Translations under genes and position numbers: made by a program
Notes under the pieces: generated by a model
Database searches by the model: none
What the model was told of the DNA's origin: nothing
Seen by the model: only the letters and a program-made list of their open reading frames with translations
Assembly (NCBI RefSeq): GCF_000633455.1
Contig: NZ_AYMG01000005.1
Span: forward strand, 1-36,578
Source of the DNA: Pedobacter jeongneungensis
GTDB lineage: Bacteria > Bacteroidota > Bacteroidia > Sphingobacteriales > Sphingobacteriaceae
Direction of reading: 5' to 3'
Length of the DNA: 36,578 nt
Part shown: positions 9,343-16,461 of the stretch, piece after piece
How positions within the stretch are numbered: position 1 is the first letter of the stretch
Layout: each line of letters opens with the position of its first letter

Positions 9343-9637
9343 AGTGTTTTAAAATTTGATTTAATATTATAAGAAACATCAATAAAACGAAAGCTTGGTA
9401 GCATTCGCTACAGCGATACAAATATTGTGTTTAATCGGCATTTTAGTTTGTTAAATGATGTTAAGCAGATGTTAAAGTTTGAAGTTTATTTTTAACAATG
9501 TTAATATTGATGAGGCTTTAATGATGAAATTGATTATTAATGGAAGAATTCTTAAAGGGAGTATGTTCTCTTAAGCATTAATTAAGTCAGATTAGTTTAA
9601 AAAAACAAAAGCTTAACATAAAAAAATCATGATATTA

Positions 9638-9668
9638 TTGTGTAACTCGATTTTTATTTAAACCTTTG
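9638..9668 (+). promoter_or_regulatory. Candidate promoter of the arginine cluster
   Basis: TTG at 9638-9640, a 20-base spacer, then AACCTTTG at 9661-9668, one mismatch from the Bacteroidota -7 element TAnnTTTG. It would start transcription near 9675, leaving a leader of about 250 bases before the first arg gene. No other good match lies closer to that gene. Confidence 0.4.
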
Positions 9669-9674
9669 CACCTC

Positions 9675-9925
9675 AATAGAGTTAAAGCCGTTTTAATACG
9701 CAAGAAATGATTAAACAATTTTTACATAAACTTTCTGTTTCTACAGCACAAATGGTGTCTGGGAAAGGTTTGTTTATTAATCATTTTCAACCCGTATTTT
9801 ATTACCCCACAAGCCGGCAAAATTTCACTCCACGTATTTAGTACCTAAACTAAACGTAACGAGGAATTGATCCTCTCTAAAAACCCAATTAACAAGAATA
9901 CTTATAATTTTTCGTTAGAAAACGA
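9675..9925 (+). promoter_or_regulatory. Long 5' leader of the arginine cluster
   Basis: This non-coding leader holds a possible 44-codon reading frame (9707-9841), a small hairpin GAGGA-ATTGA-TCCTC at 9861-9875, and a second hairpin TTCGTT-AGAA-AACGAA at 9911-9926 whose 3' arm includes the A of the ATG of the first gene. A start codon inside a stem suggests control of translation. The rest of the gap, 9343-9637, holds only the upstream region of the divergent DUF4397 gene, with a short palindrome at 9398-9411. Confidence 0.35.
9707..9841 (+). CDS. Possible leader peptide, 44 codons
   Basis: An ATG at 9707 opens a 44-residue frame ending in TAG at 9839-9841, lying wholly within the proposed leader of the arginine cluster. 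The peptide begins MIKQFLHKLS and has arginines at 37 (CGG) and 43 (CGT), the latter two codons before the stop. There is no clustered arginine run of the kind seen in classical attenuators. An A-rich context (ACGCAAGAA) precedes the ATG. It could be an arginine-responsive leader peptide or chance; I cannot distinguish these. Confidence 0.22.
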   Translation: MIKQFLHKLSVSTAQMVSGKGLFINHFQPVFYYPTSRQNFTPRI

Positions 9926-10624
9926 ATGGATATTAACGAATTTATAGTGCAGGTTGCACTTCCTGAACATCGTGTATTTGCAGAACAAATTGTAACCGAG
10001 ATGGCCGAATCTGCTAAAGCACGCGGTACTGGTATCGCAAAACGTTCTCCAGAATATGTTGCAGGCAAAATGGCCGAAGGCAAAGCTGTAATTGCTTTCC
10101 ACAAGGATGGCTCATGGGCTGGTTTTTGCTATATCGAAACCTGGAGCCACGGACAGTTTGTGGCCAACTCCGGTTTAATTGTATCTCCTGAATTCAGAAA
10201 AGCAGGTTTAGCACACGCCATTAAAGAAAAGGTTTTCGAACTTTCGCGAACTTTGTATCCAAAGGCAAAGATTTTTGGTTTAACAACTGGTTTAGCTGTA
10301 ATGAAGATCAATTCTGATTTGGGTTACGAACCGGTTACTTATTCTGAACTTACCCAGGATGAAGAATTCTGGAAAGGTTGCCAAAGCTGTGTAAACTTCG
10401 AGATATTGAAGATGAAGGAACGTAAAAACTGCATGTGCACCGCTATGCTTTATGATCCGGCTACACAAAAACACGATGCAGCCAAAAGGTTTGCCGAAGA
10501 ATTGCAGAAAAAACCCAAATTATACGAGCGCTTTATGCGCATCAAACAGCGTTTAGTTGTTAAACCGAAGCCAAAAACTGGCTTAAAAGCCCTTTTATTT
10601 TTATTTACCTTTTTATTTAAGTAG
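9926..10624 (+). CDS. GNAT acyltransferase, likely N-acylglutamate synthase
   Basis: A 232-residue protein with a GNAT fold over about residues 5-150 (acyl-CoA binding region near GLIVSPEFRKAGLAHAI). As first gene of the cluster, one base before argG, it is the best candidate for the entry reaction, acylation of glutamate with acetyl- or succinyl-CoA. It is unrelated in length to classical E. coli ArgA (over 400 residues with a kinase-like domain). After the GNAT core comes an unusual Cys segment, CxxC-x13-CxC (about residues 151-169), then a basic tail and a hydrophobic C terminus. The four cysteines could bind zinc or a cluster, perhaps sensing the cell state. The start ATG lies in a hairpin. 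The substrate (succinyl versus acetyl) is inferred from ArgF' downstream. Confidence 0.7.
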   Translation: MDINEFIVQVALPEHRVFAEQIVTEMAESAKARGTGIAKRSPEYVAGKMAEGKAVIAFHKDGSWAGFCYIETWSHGQFVANSGLIVSPEFRKAGLAHAIKEKVFELSRTLYPKAKIFGLTTGLAVMKINSDLGYEPVTYSELTQDEEFWKGCQSCVNFEILKMKERKNCMCTAMLYDPATQKHDAAKRFAEELQKKPKLYERFMRIKQRLVVKPKPKTGLKALLFLFTFLFK

Positions 10625-10625
10625 C

Positions 10626-11816
10626 ATGAAAAAAGTTGTTTTAGCATTTAGCGGAGGCTTAGATACCTCATTTTGTTGTATTTACCTTGCACAGGACCGC
10701 GGATTGGAAGTACACTCGGTAATTGTAAATACCGGTGGTTTCTCTGACGAAGAGTTGCAGGAAATTGAGAAAAGAGCTTATGCTTTGGGCGTAAAATCGC
10801 ATGCTGTGGTCGATGAAACGGAAAGTTATTACGAAGGTTGTATTAAATACCTGGTTTTTGGCAACGTATTAAAAAATGCTACTTACCCATTATCGGTTAG
10901 TGCAGAACGTGTAAGTCAGGCAACTGCCATTGCCAATTATGTAAAAAAAATCGGAGCCGATTATGTAGCGCACGGTAGTACCGGAGCTGGTAACGATCAG
11001 GTACGTTTTGATATGATCTTCAATATCCTGATCCCGGGAGTGGAGATTATTACGCCGATCAGGGATTTAAAATTATCACGCGAAGCTGAAATAGAATATT
11101 TAGCACAGCATGGTGTTGAATATGGCGCCGAAAAAGCAAGGTATTCGATTAATAAAGGTTTATGGGGAACTTCGGTAGGAGGAAAAGAAACTTTAACTTC
11201 TCACGAAACTTTACCAGAAAGCGCCTGGCCAACACAGGTTACCGAAACTGAATCGCGTAAAGTAGAATTAACTTTCGAAAAAGGTGAGTTGGTTGCCATT
11301 GATGGTGAAAAATTAGCGCCTGTTAGGGCAATCCAGAAATTACAGGCTATTGCGCAACCTTTTGGCATTGGCAGAGATATTCACGTGGGCGACACCATTA
11401 TCGGTATTAAAGGCCGTGTAGGTTTTGAAGCCGCCGGACCAATAATCATCATTAAAGCACATCATACTTTAGAAAAACATACTTTAACCAAATGGCAGCT
11501 GAGCTGGAAAGAACAATTATCATCTTTCTATGGCAACTGGTTGCATGAAGGGCAGTTCCACGATCCGATTATGCGGAATATTGAAGCATTTTTGGCCGAT
11601 ACACAAAAATTTGTGAGTGGTAAAGTATTTGTTGAGCTGTTGCCTTATCGTTTCCAGATTATCGGAATTGAATCGAACCATGATTTAATGAGTAATAAAT
11701 TTGGTAGCTACGGCGAAATGAACAACGCCTGGAGCGGAGAAGATGTTAAAGGTTTCTCTAAAATATTCGGTAACCAGGTAATGATCTGGCACAAGGTGAA
11801 TGGTGAGGAAGCCTAG
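10626..11816 (+). CDS. argG: Argininosuccinate synthase
   Basis: A 396-residue enzyme joining citrulline and aspartate with ATP to give argininosuccinate, the penultimate step of arginine synthesis, in the cytoplasm. The N-terminal ATP pyrophosphatase P-loop SGGLDTS is at residues 9-15, followed by typical ArgG blocks such as AHGSTGAGNDQVRF (near 116-129) and YSINKGLWG. The length is normal for the family. It starts one base after the stop of the acyltransferase gene, so the two are translationally linked. Its early place, before argC/D/B, is common in Bacteroidota clusters. The 3' spacer is a purine-rich stretch that recurs after other arg genes here. Confidence 0.97.
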   Translation: MKKVVLAFSGGLDTSFCCIYLAQDRGLEVHSVIVNTGGFSDEELQEIEKRAYALGVKSHAVVDETESYYEGCIKYLVFGNVLKNATYPLSVSAERVSQATAIANYVKKIGADYVAHGSTGAGNDQVRFDMIFNILIPGVEIITPIRDLKLSREAEIEYLAQHGVEYGAEKARYSINKGLWGTSVGGKETLTSHETLPESAWPTQVTETESRKVELTFEKGELVAIDGEKLAPVRAIQKLQAIAQPFGIGRDIHVGDTIIGIKGRVGFEAAGPIIIIKAHHTLEKHTLTKWQLSWKEQLSSFYGNWLHEGQFHDPIMRNIEAFLADTQKFVSGKVFVELLPYRFQIIGIESNHDLMSNKFGSYGEMNNAWSGEDVKGFSKIFGNQVMIWHKVNGEEA

Positions 11817-11865
11817 TTTTAAAGATGTACGATGGAAGAGGTAAAATAGAAGTTTATATCTTCTC

Positions 11866-11913
11866 TTGATACTCGATTCTAAATACTTGATACTAACTAT
11901 CCGATACCAAAAA
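11866..11913 (+). repeat. TTGATACT-type spacer repeat before cupin gene
   Basis: The bases just before the cupin start contain CTTGATACT, then a diverged unit, then ACTTGATACTAACTA and CCGATACC. A closely related block stands right before the argE start (18576-18609). It reads as a degenerate tandem repeat. It also creates a false in-frame ATG at 11866, which I do not use. Confidence 0.5.
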
Positions 11914-12264
11914 ATGAGCGAAATCCTTTCAAAAGAAAATTGTTTAAGTCACTATAAATGGGGCGATAACTGTGATGGATGGAATTTTGTAAGCAAAACT
12001 GAAGCAGTAATTAAACAAGAATTAATGCCGGCTCAAACTGCTGAGAAATTACATTTTCATACTTATGCAGAACAATTTTTCTTCATATTGAAAGGGCAGG
12101 CAACATTTTTAATTGAGGGTGGAACATTTACAGTTGATGCCAATAAAGGTTTGCAGATTAAAGCGGGCGACAAGCATAAAATTATGAACAATGGCGTTGA
12201 TGATTTAGAGTTTATACTTTTCTCCTATCCATCAACCCAAAACGATAGAACTGATTGTGAATAA
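11914..12264 (+). CDS. Small cupin-domain protein
   Basis: A 116-residue single-domain cupin. Metal-site motif 1 is seen in HFHTYAEQFFFILKG (HxH-x4-E-x6-G) and motif 2 in AGDKHKI. A longer frame opens at 11866, but its first 16 residues come from a repetitive spacer, so MSEILSKENC at 11914 is the better start. The last codons overlap the next gene by 8 bases, so both are translated together. Substrate and reaction are unknown; small cupins often bind small carboxylates or sugars, or act as isomerases. Its place between argG and argC suggests an accessory or regulatory role in arginine metabolism, which is inference. Confidence 0.75.
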   Translation: MSEILSKENCLSHYKWGDNCDGWNFVSKTEAVIKQELMPAQTAEKLHFHTYAEQFFFILKGQATFLIEGGTFTVDANKGLQIKAGDKHKIMNNGVDDLEFILFSYPSTQNDRTDCE

Positions 12265-12727
12265 TATAACGATAAAACAAATAGGATTAACAGAAGCCCA
12301 TCTTGTAGCTGGCCTGTTTAACCAATATCGTATATTTTATAACCAGTTTTCGGATATCGGAATGGCTAAAGCTTTCATCGATGAACGTTTGTTGCATAAC
12401 GAATCTATCATATTTTTAGCCATTGATGCAGATACAGAACAACCAGTTGGTTTTACGCAGTTATACCCTAAATACTCTTCGGTAAGATTAAGTAAAAACT
12501 GGATTTTGAATGATTTATATGTCGATGAAACTTATCGCAAGCAAGGCATCGGTGAAAAATTGATTAAAACTGCGATGGATTTTGCTAAAGCCAACGGATC
12601 TACATTCGTACAATTGGAAACCGCGGTAGATAATTATACCGCGCAGCACCTGTACGAAACTATAGGCTTTGAAAAACAAGGCAATGACGAAGAATTTTTT
12701 CTTTATAAAATAGCACTAAACTCATAG
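12257..12727 (+). CDS. GNAT family N-acetyltransferase
   Basis: A 156-residue GNAT protein starting with GTG at 12257, overlapping the cupin stop by 8 bases. The acetyl-CoA pyrophosphate loop is visible as RKQGIGEKL (near residues 95-103), preceded by the LNDLYVD strand and followed by the QLETAVDNYTAQHLYETIGF block typical of the fold. It ends two bases before argC. The acceptor substrate is unknown. It could be a second acyltransferase for arginine precursors, but its motifs fit general amino-group acetyltransferases better. Confidence 0.82.
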   Translation: MNNITIKQIGLTEAHLVAGLFNQYRIFYNQFSDIGMAKAFIDERLLHNESIIFLAIDADTEQPVGFTQLYPKYSSVRLSKNWILNDLYVDETYRKQGIGEKLIKTAMDFAKANGSTFVQLETAVDNYTAQHLYETIGFEKQGNDEEFFLYKIALNS

Positions 12728-12729
12728 AG

Positions 12730-13713
12730 ATGAATAAAATTAAAGCAGGAATAATCGGTGGTGCAGGTTATACAGGAGGCGAAATGTTACGCATCTTGGT
12801 TAACCACCCCAATGTTGAAATTGCTTTTGTAAATAGTACCAGTAATGCCGGAAATCTGATTTCTGACGTACATACTGATTTGATCGGTGATACAGATTTA
12901 AAGTTTGTAAGCGATATTCCACAGGATATTGATGTACTTTTTCTTTGTGTTGGTCATGGCGATGCAAAAAAGTTTTTAGCCGCTAACCCGATCAACGAAA
13001 ACATTAAAATCATTGATTTATCTCAGGATTTCAGGTTGCACGAAAAAGCTAAATTCGAAAACCGTGAATTTGTTTATGGACTGCCGGAATTAAACCGCGA
13101 TAAAATTAAATCAGCCAAAAATATTGCCAATCCAGGTTGTTTTGCCACTTGTATTCAATTGGGATTATTGCCATTGGCTGCAAAAGGCTTGATTCAGAAG
13201 GAAGTTCACATCAATGCAACTACTGGCTCAACAGGGGCTGGACAGAGTTTGTCAACTACTTCGCATTTCAGCTGGAGAAATAATAATCTGTCCATTTATA
13301 AGGCATTTGAACACCAACACCTGAACGAGATCAGTGAGAGTTTGTTGCAATTGCAGCCGTCACTTTCTGATGCTTTGAATTTTATCCCACAACGTGGTGC
13401 ATTTACCAGGGGTATTTTGGCTGCTATGTATTTAGAAACCGATTTAACTTTGGAAGAGGCACAAAACCTTTACGAAGAATATTACAATGCGCATCCTTTT
13501 ACGCATGTAAGCCGGAAAAACATCGATTTAAAGCAGGTGGTAAATACCAATAAAGCCCTGGTTCATGTAGAAAAGCATGGTGGCAAATTATTTATCATCA
13601 GCATTATCGATAACCTGTTAAAAGGCGCCAGCGGACAGGCGGTTCAGAATATGAACTTAATGTTCGGCCTGGAGGAAACTGCTGGCTTACGTTTAAAAGC
13701 CGCTAATTTTTAA
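12730..13713 (+). CDS. argC: N-acyl-gamma-glutamyl-phosphate reductase
   Basis: A 327-residue NADPH-dependent reductase that turns N-acylglutamyl phosphate into the semialdehyde. The N-terminal dinucleotide-binding motif GGAGYTGGE is at residues 10-18. The catalytic Cys is 137 in NPGCFAT, followed by the family block TGSTGAG. The length is typical. It starts two bases after the GNAT gene. Given the succinyl-type ArgF' in the cluster, the acyl group is probably succinyl, which cannot be read from ArgC itself. A palindromic intergenic element separates it from argD. Confidence 0.95.
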   Translation: MNKIKAGIIGGAGYTGGEMLRILVNHPNVEIAFVNSTSNAGNLISDVHTDLIGDTDLKFVSDIPQDIDVLFLCVGHGDAKKFLAANPINENIKIIDLSQDFRLHEKAKFENREFVYGLPELNRDKIKSAKNIANPGCFATCIQLGLLPLAAKGLIQKEVHINATTGSTGAGQSLSTTSHFSWRNNNLSIYKAFEHQHLNEISESLLQLQPSLSDALNFIPQRGAFTRGILAAMYLETDLTLEEAQNLYEEYYNAHPFTHVSRKNIDLKQVVNTNKALVHVEKHGGKLFIISIIDNLLKGASGQAVQNMNLMFGLEETAGLRLKAANF

Positions 13714-13718
13714 TAACC

Positions 13719-13782
13719 TGTCATGCTGAGGTACGAAGCATCTGTAAACGATGAAACAGATTCTTCATTCTTCAGAATGACA
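13719..13782. repeat. GTCAT-type intergenic palindrome (argC-argD)
   Basis: Imperfect inverted repeat: 26-base arms at 13719-13744 and 13757-13782 match at 21 positions, with a 12-base loop. The arm begins TGTCATGCTGAGG and contains GAGGTACGAAGCA, a 13-base core also present in the element at 20384. It lies wholly between genes and resembles dispersed palindromes common in Bacteroidota genomes. Confidence 0.75.
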
Positions 13783-13795
13783 AAAACCTCAAAAG

Positions 13796-14944
13796 ATGAA
13801 CTTATTCGACGTTTACCCACTTAACGATATAGAAATAACAAAAGCATCAGGCAGCAATGTTTGGGATGCCAATGAGCAAAAATATTTAGATTTATATGGC
13901 GGTCATGCTGTAATTTCAATTGGTCATACTAATCCACATTATGTAAACCGCTTAACCGATCAGTTAAATAAAGTCGGTTTTTACTCCAATTCGGTTAAAA
14001 TTCCTTTACAGGTTCAGCTTGCTGAAAAACTGGGCGAGGTTTCCGGTAAAAAAGATTTTCAGCTCTTTTTATGTAATTCTGGAGCCGAAGCAAACGAAAA
14101 TGCTTTAAAACTGGCTTCGTTTTACAACGGAAGAAAAAAGGTAATTTCATTTACTGGCGCTTTCCATGGACGTACCTCTTTAGCGGTTGCGGTAACCGAC
14201 AATCCTAAAATTGTAGCACCCGTTAATCAAACCGAAAATGTAATCTTTTTACCTTTCAATAATGAAGTGGCTTTAGAAGAAACTTTCAAAGCACAGGGAA
14301 ATGATATTTCTGCGGTAATTATCGAAGGCATTCAAGGTGTTGGGGGTATTAAAGAAGCTTCTAAAAGCTTCCTTCAAAAAATCCGTTCACTTTGTGACGG
14401 ATATAATTCGGTATATATTGCTGATAGCGTACAGTGTGGTTATGGTAGAACGGGTACGTTTTATTCGCACGATTATTCGGGTGTTGAAGCGGATGTGTAT
14501 ACCATGGCAAAAGGAATGGGTAACGGATTTCCTGTTGCCGGGATCTCTATCGCGCCTAAATTTAAACCTTGGCATGGAGAGCTGGGTACAACTTTTGGCG
14601 GTAACCATTTGGCCTGCGCTGCAGCTTTAGCAGTTTTAGAAGTAATGGAAAAAGATAACCTTATCAAAAATGCTGAAGAGGTGGGTAATTACCTAATCGA
14701 AGAATTGAAAAAATTCGAGCAAGTGGTAGAAGTTCGAGGTCGTGGATTAATGATCGGTATCGAACTGCCAGCCGAATTGGCACATGTTAAAAAAGAATTA
14801 TTATTTACACACCATATTTTTACCGGCGAAGCAAAACCGAATGTAATCCGTTTGTTGCCTGCCTTAAATTTAACAAAAGCACATGCTGATGAGTTTTTAG
14901 CAGCTTTTGAAAAAGTGGTAAAAGGTATAGGGCATAAGGTTTAA
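13796..14944 (+). CDS. argD: N-acylornithine aminotransferase
   Basis: A 382-residue class-III PLP aminotransferase converting N-acylglutamate semialdehyde to N-acylornithine with glutamate as donor. The PLP-binding Lys is at 239 in TMAKGMGNG. The phosphate-binding block NSGAEANE is near residues 94-101, and the Asp that contacts the pyridine nitrogen lies in the IADSVQCGYGRTG block near 208-220. The length is normal. The last six or so codons overlap the AAGGTATAGGG…AAGGTT repeat, whose inverted copy lies beyond the next gene, so the C-terminal tail may have been reshaped by an insertion. The next gene starts 4 bases after the stop. Confidence 0.95.
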   Translation: MNLFDVYPLNDIEITKASGSNVWDANEQKYLDLYGGHAVISIGHTNPHYVNRLTDQLNKVGFYSNSVKIPLQVQLAEKLGEVSGKKDFQLFLCNSGAEANENALKLASFYNGRKKVISFTGAFHGRTSLAVAVTDNPKIVAPVNQTENVIFLPFNNEVALEETFKAQGNDISAVIIEGIQGVGGIKEASKSFLQKIRSLCDGYNSVYIADSVQCGYGRTGTFYSHDYSGVEADVYTMAKGMGNGFPVAGISIAPKFKPWHGELGTTFGGNHLACAAALAVLEVMEKDNLIKNAEEVGNYLIEELKKFEQVVEVRGRGLMIGIELPAELAHVKKELLFTHHIFTGEAKPNVIRLLPALNLTKAHADEFLAAFEKVVKGIGHKV

Positions 14945-14947
14945 GGT
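14934..14947. repeat. Left arm of inverted repeat flanking the four-helix-bundle gene
   Basis: ATAAGGTTTAAGGT at 14934-14947 is the exact reverse complement of 15331-15344. The wider left copy starts at about 14922 and covers the end of argD. Together the two arms bracket the small gene at 14949-15323. Confidence 0.65.
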
Positions 14948-14948
14948 T

Positions 14949-15323
14949 ATGAGAGACTATAAAAAGCTTGACGTTTGGAAAAAAGCTCATGAATTGAATA
15001 TGTTCATCAAGAAAGATATTGCAATTAGATTTCCAAAAGAAGAAAGGTTTGAATTAACGTCTCAATTAACTAGAGCATCGCTATCTATACCTTTAAATAT
15101 TGTTGAAGGGTGTGGAAGATTTACTGATAAAGATTTTGCCCATTTTTTAGATACAGCGTTGGGCTCAACCAATGAAATTGATTATTGTTGTTTATGCGCT
15201 TCTGAATTAAAGTATATAAGCGTAGAAGAATATTTAAAAGTTAACCAAGCTATTAATGAAGTTAGAGCAATGCTAATTTCATTTTTGAAATTTTTAAGAG
15301 CAGGTGGAAAGGAAAAACCTTAA
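14949..15323 (+). CDS. Four-helix-bundle protein (S23 / IVS-type)
   Basis: A 124-residue protein of the four-helix-bundle family first known from intervening sequences in bacterial 23S rRNA genes (TIGR02436-type). Diagnostic blocks are DYKKLDVWKKAHEL at the N terminus, RASLSIPLNIVEGCGR (about 43-58) and the FLDTALGSTNEIDY stretch. Members form pentameric bundles of unknown function. It has nothing obvious to do with arginine. It is flanked by a perfect 14-base inverted repeat (14934-14947 and 15331-15344), and its stop codon lies within a related repeat, so it looks like an inserted cassette between argD and argF'. Confidence 0.9.
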   Translation: MRDYKKLDVWKKAHELNMFIKKDIAIRFPKEERFELTSQLTRASLSIPLNIVEGCGRFTDKDFAHFLDTALGSTNEIDYCCLCASELKYISVEEYLKVNQAINEVRAMLISFLKFLRAGGKEKP

Positions 15324-15350
15324 ACCCTACACCTTAAACCTTATACCTTA
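15316..15350. repeat. Right repeat block flanking the four-helix-bundle gene
   Basis: Contains AACCTTAAACC at 15316-15326 and ACCTTAAACCTTAT at 15331-15344, a tandem of the same unit. The latter is the perfect reverse complement of the left arm at 14934-14947. It covers the stop codon of the small gene and ends just before argF'. Confidence 0.65.
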
Positions 15351-15352
15351 AT

Positions 15353-16324
15353 ATGAAACTTTTCACTTCCGTACACGATGTTCCAAGCATCAAACAATTT
15401 GTAAATGACGCACTCGCGTTAAAAGCAGATCCTTATGCACACCAGGATTTAGGTAAGAATAAAACCCTGGGTCTGGTTTTTATGAACCCAAGTTTACGTA
15501 CCCGCTTAAGTACGCAGAAAGCAGCCTTAAATTTGGGTATGAATGTAATGGTGATGAACATGGACAAAGAAGGCTGGGCTTTGGAAACACAGGATGGTGT
15601 GGTGATGAATGGCACAACCGTTGAGCATATCCGTGAAGCGGCAGCTGTAATGGGACAATATTGCGATATCCTGGGTTTACGTTCCTTTCCAAAATTGAAC
15701 AACCGCGAAGAGGATTATAGTGAAGATTTCTTCAATAAATTCGTAAAATACTGTGCTGTGCCTGTAGTGAGTTTAGAGAGTGCAACACGCCACCCATTGC
15801 AAAGTTTTGCTGATATTATTACCATCCACGAAACGTGGACGAAAAAACCTGACGGACGCAAACCGAAAGTAGTTTTAGCTTGGGCGCCACATGTTAAGGC
15901 TTTGCCTCAAGCTGTGCCTAATTCTTTTGCCGAGTGGATGTGTAAAGCTCAGGAAGAAGGAATGATCGATTTTACCATCGCACAGCCAGAAGGTTATGAG
16001 CTTTCGGAAGATTTTACACCAAATGCCGATATTCAATATAATTTAGAGGAAGCTTTGGCCGGAGCGGATTATGTGTATGTGAAAAACTGGAGCAGTTATA
16101 AAGAATACGGTAAAGTATTAACTTACCCGGATGGTTGGATGATGAATAACGAAAAGTTGAAATTTACCAATGATGCCAAAGTAATGCACTGTTTACCAGT
16201 TCGCCGTGATCTGGAATTATCATCTGAAATTTTAGATGGACCAAACTCATTAGTCATCCATGAAGCTGGCAACCGTTTATGGGCTGCACAGGCAGTGATT
16301 AAAGCGATGTTGGAAGAATTGTAA
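15353..16324 (+). CDS. argF': N-succinylornithine carbamoyltransferase
   Basis: A 323-residue transcarbamylase that carbamoylates the delta-amine of an N-acylated ornithine. Carbamoyl-phosphate motifs are SLRTR (47-51), HPLQ in the ATRHPLQSFAD block, and HCLPVRR near the C terminus. The protein aligns closely with Bacteroides fragilis SOTCase (shared RLSTQKAALNLGMNV block). At the specificity position it has Val90 (GTTVEH), where B. fragilis SOTCase has Pro90 and Xanthomonas AOTCase has Glu92. Published mutants E92V/A/S/P convert AOTCase to SOTCase, so Val predicts use of N-succinylornithine. It lacks the features of ordinary ornithine transcarbamylase. It implies that the whole cluster uses N-succinyl intermediates. 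Confidence 0.92.
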   Translation: MKLFTSVHDVPSIKQFVNDALALKADPYAHQDLGKNKTLGLVFMNPSLRTRLSTQKAALNLGMNVMVMNMDKEGWALETQDGVVMNGTTVEHIREAAAVMGQYCDILGLRSFPKLNNREEDYSEDFFNKFVKYCAVPVVSLESATRHPLQSFADIITIHETWTKKPDGRKPKVVLAWAPHVKALPQAVPNSFAEWMCKAQEEGMIDFTIAQPEGYELSEDFTPNADIQYNLEEALAGADYVYVKNWSSYKEYGKVLTYPDGWMMNNEKLKFTNDAKVMHCLPVRRDLELSSEILDGPNSLVIHEAGNRLWAAQAVIKAMLEEL

Positions 16325-16336
16325 ATCATACGCCTC

Positions 16337-16356
16337 GGTTCGTGTCCTCACGAACC
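16337..16356. repeat. Short palindrome GGTTCGTG/CACGAACC
   Basis: A perfect 8-base stem (16337-16344 with 16349-16356) and a TCCT loop directly after argF'. No T run follows, so it is not a typical terminator. It looks like another small dispersed palindrome of the host genome. Confidence 0.5.
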
Positions 16357-16370
16357 AGGGCAAAAAAATA

Positions 16371-16443
16371 ACCACAGATAAAAAGGATGAACACAGATAC
16401 TTTTTGTCTTACTAATCTGTGTTTATCTGTGCGCATCTGTGGT
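16371..16443. repeat. ACCACAGAT-type palindromic repeat (argF'-argB)
   Basis: ACCACAGAT (16371-16379) and ATCTGTGGT (16435-16443) form perfect outer arms. Inner ACACAGAT and ATCTGTGT blocks pair too, leaving a loop around 16400-16414. It fills the gap between argF' and argB. Half-copies of related ACCAC/ACACA blocks occur at 17381-17404 and 36095-36120. Confidence 0.7.
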
Positions 16444-16461
16444 TAATTATTAAAATAGATT

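Noticed and set aside
9398..9411. GTAGC-ATTC-GCTAC palindrome upstream of the DUF4397 gene as an operator
   Set aside because: Only five pairs and a single copy; too weak to call.
11866..11913. Upstream extension of the cupin gene
   Set aside because: The extra 16 residues come from a TTGATACT repeat and are not part of the cupin domain.
16337..16356. Terminator after argF'
   Set aside because: The hairpin is followed by an A run rather than T on the plus strand, and argB follows in the same direction.
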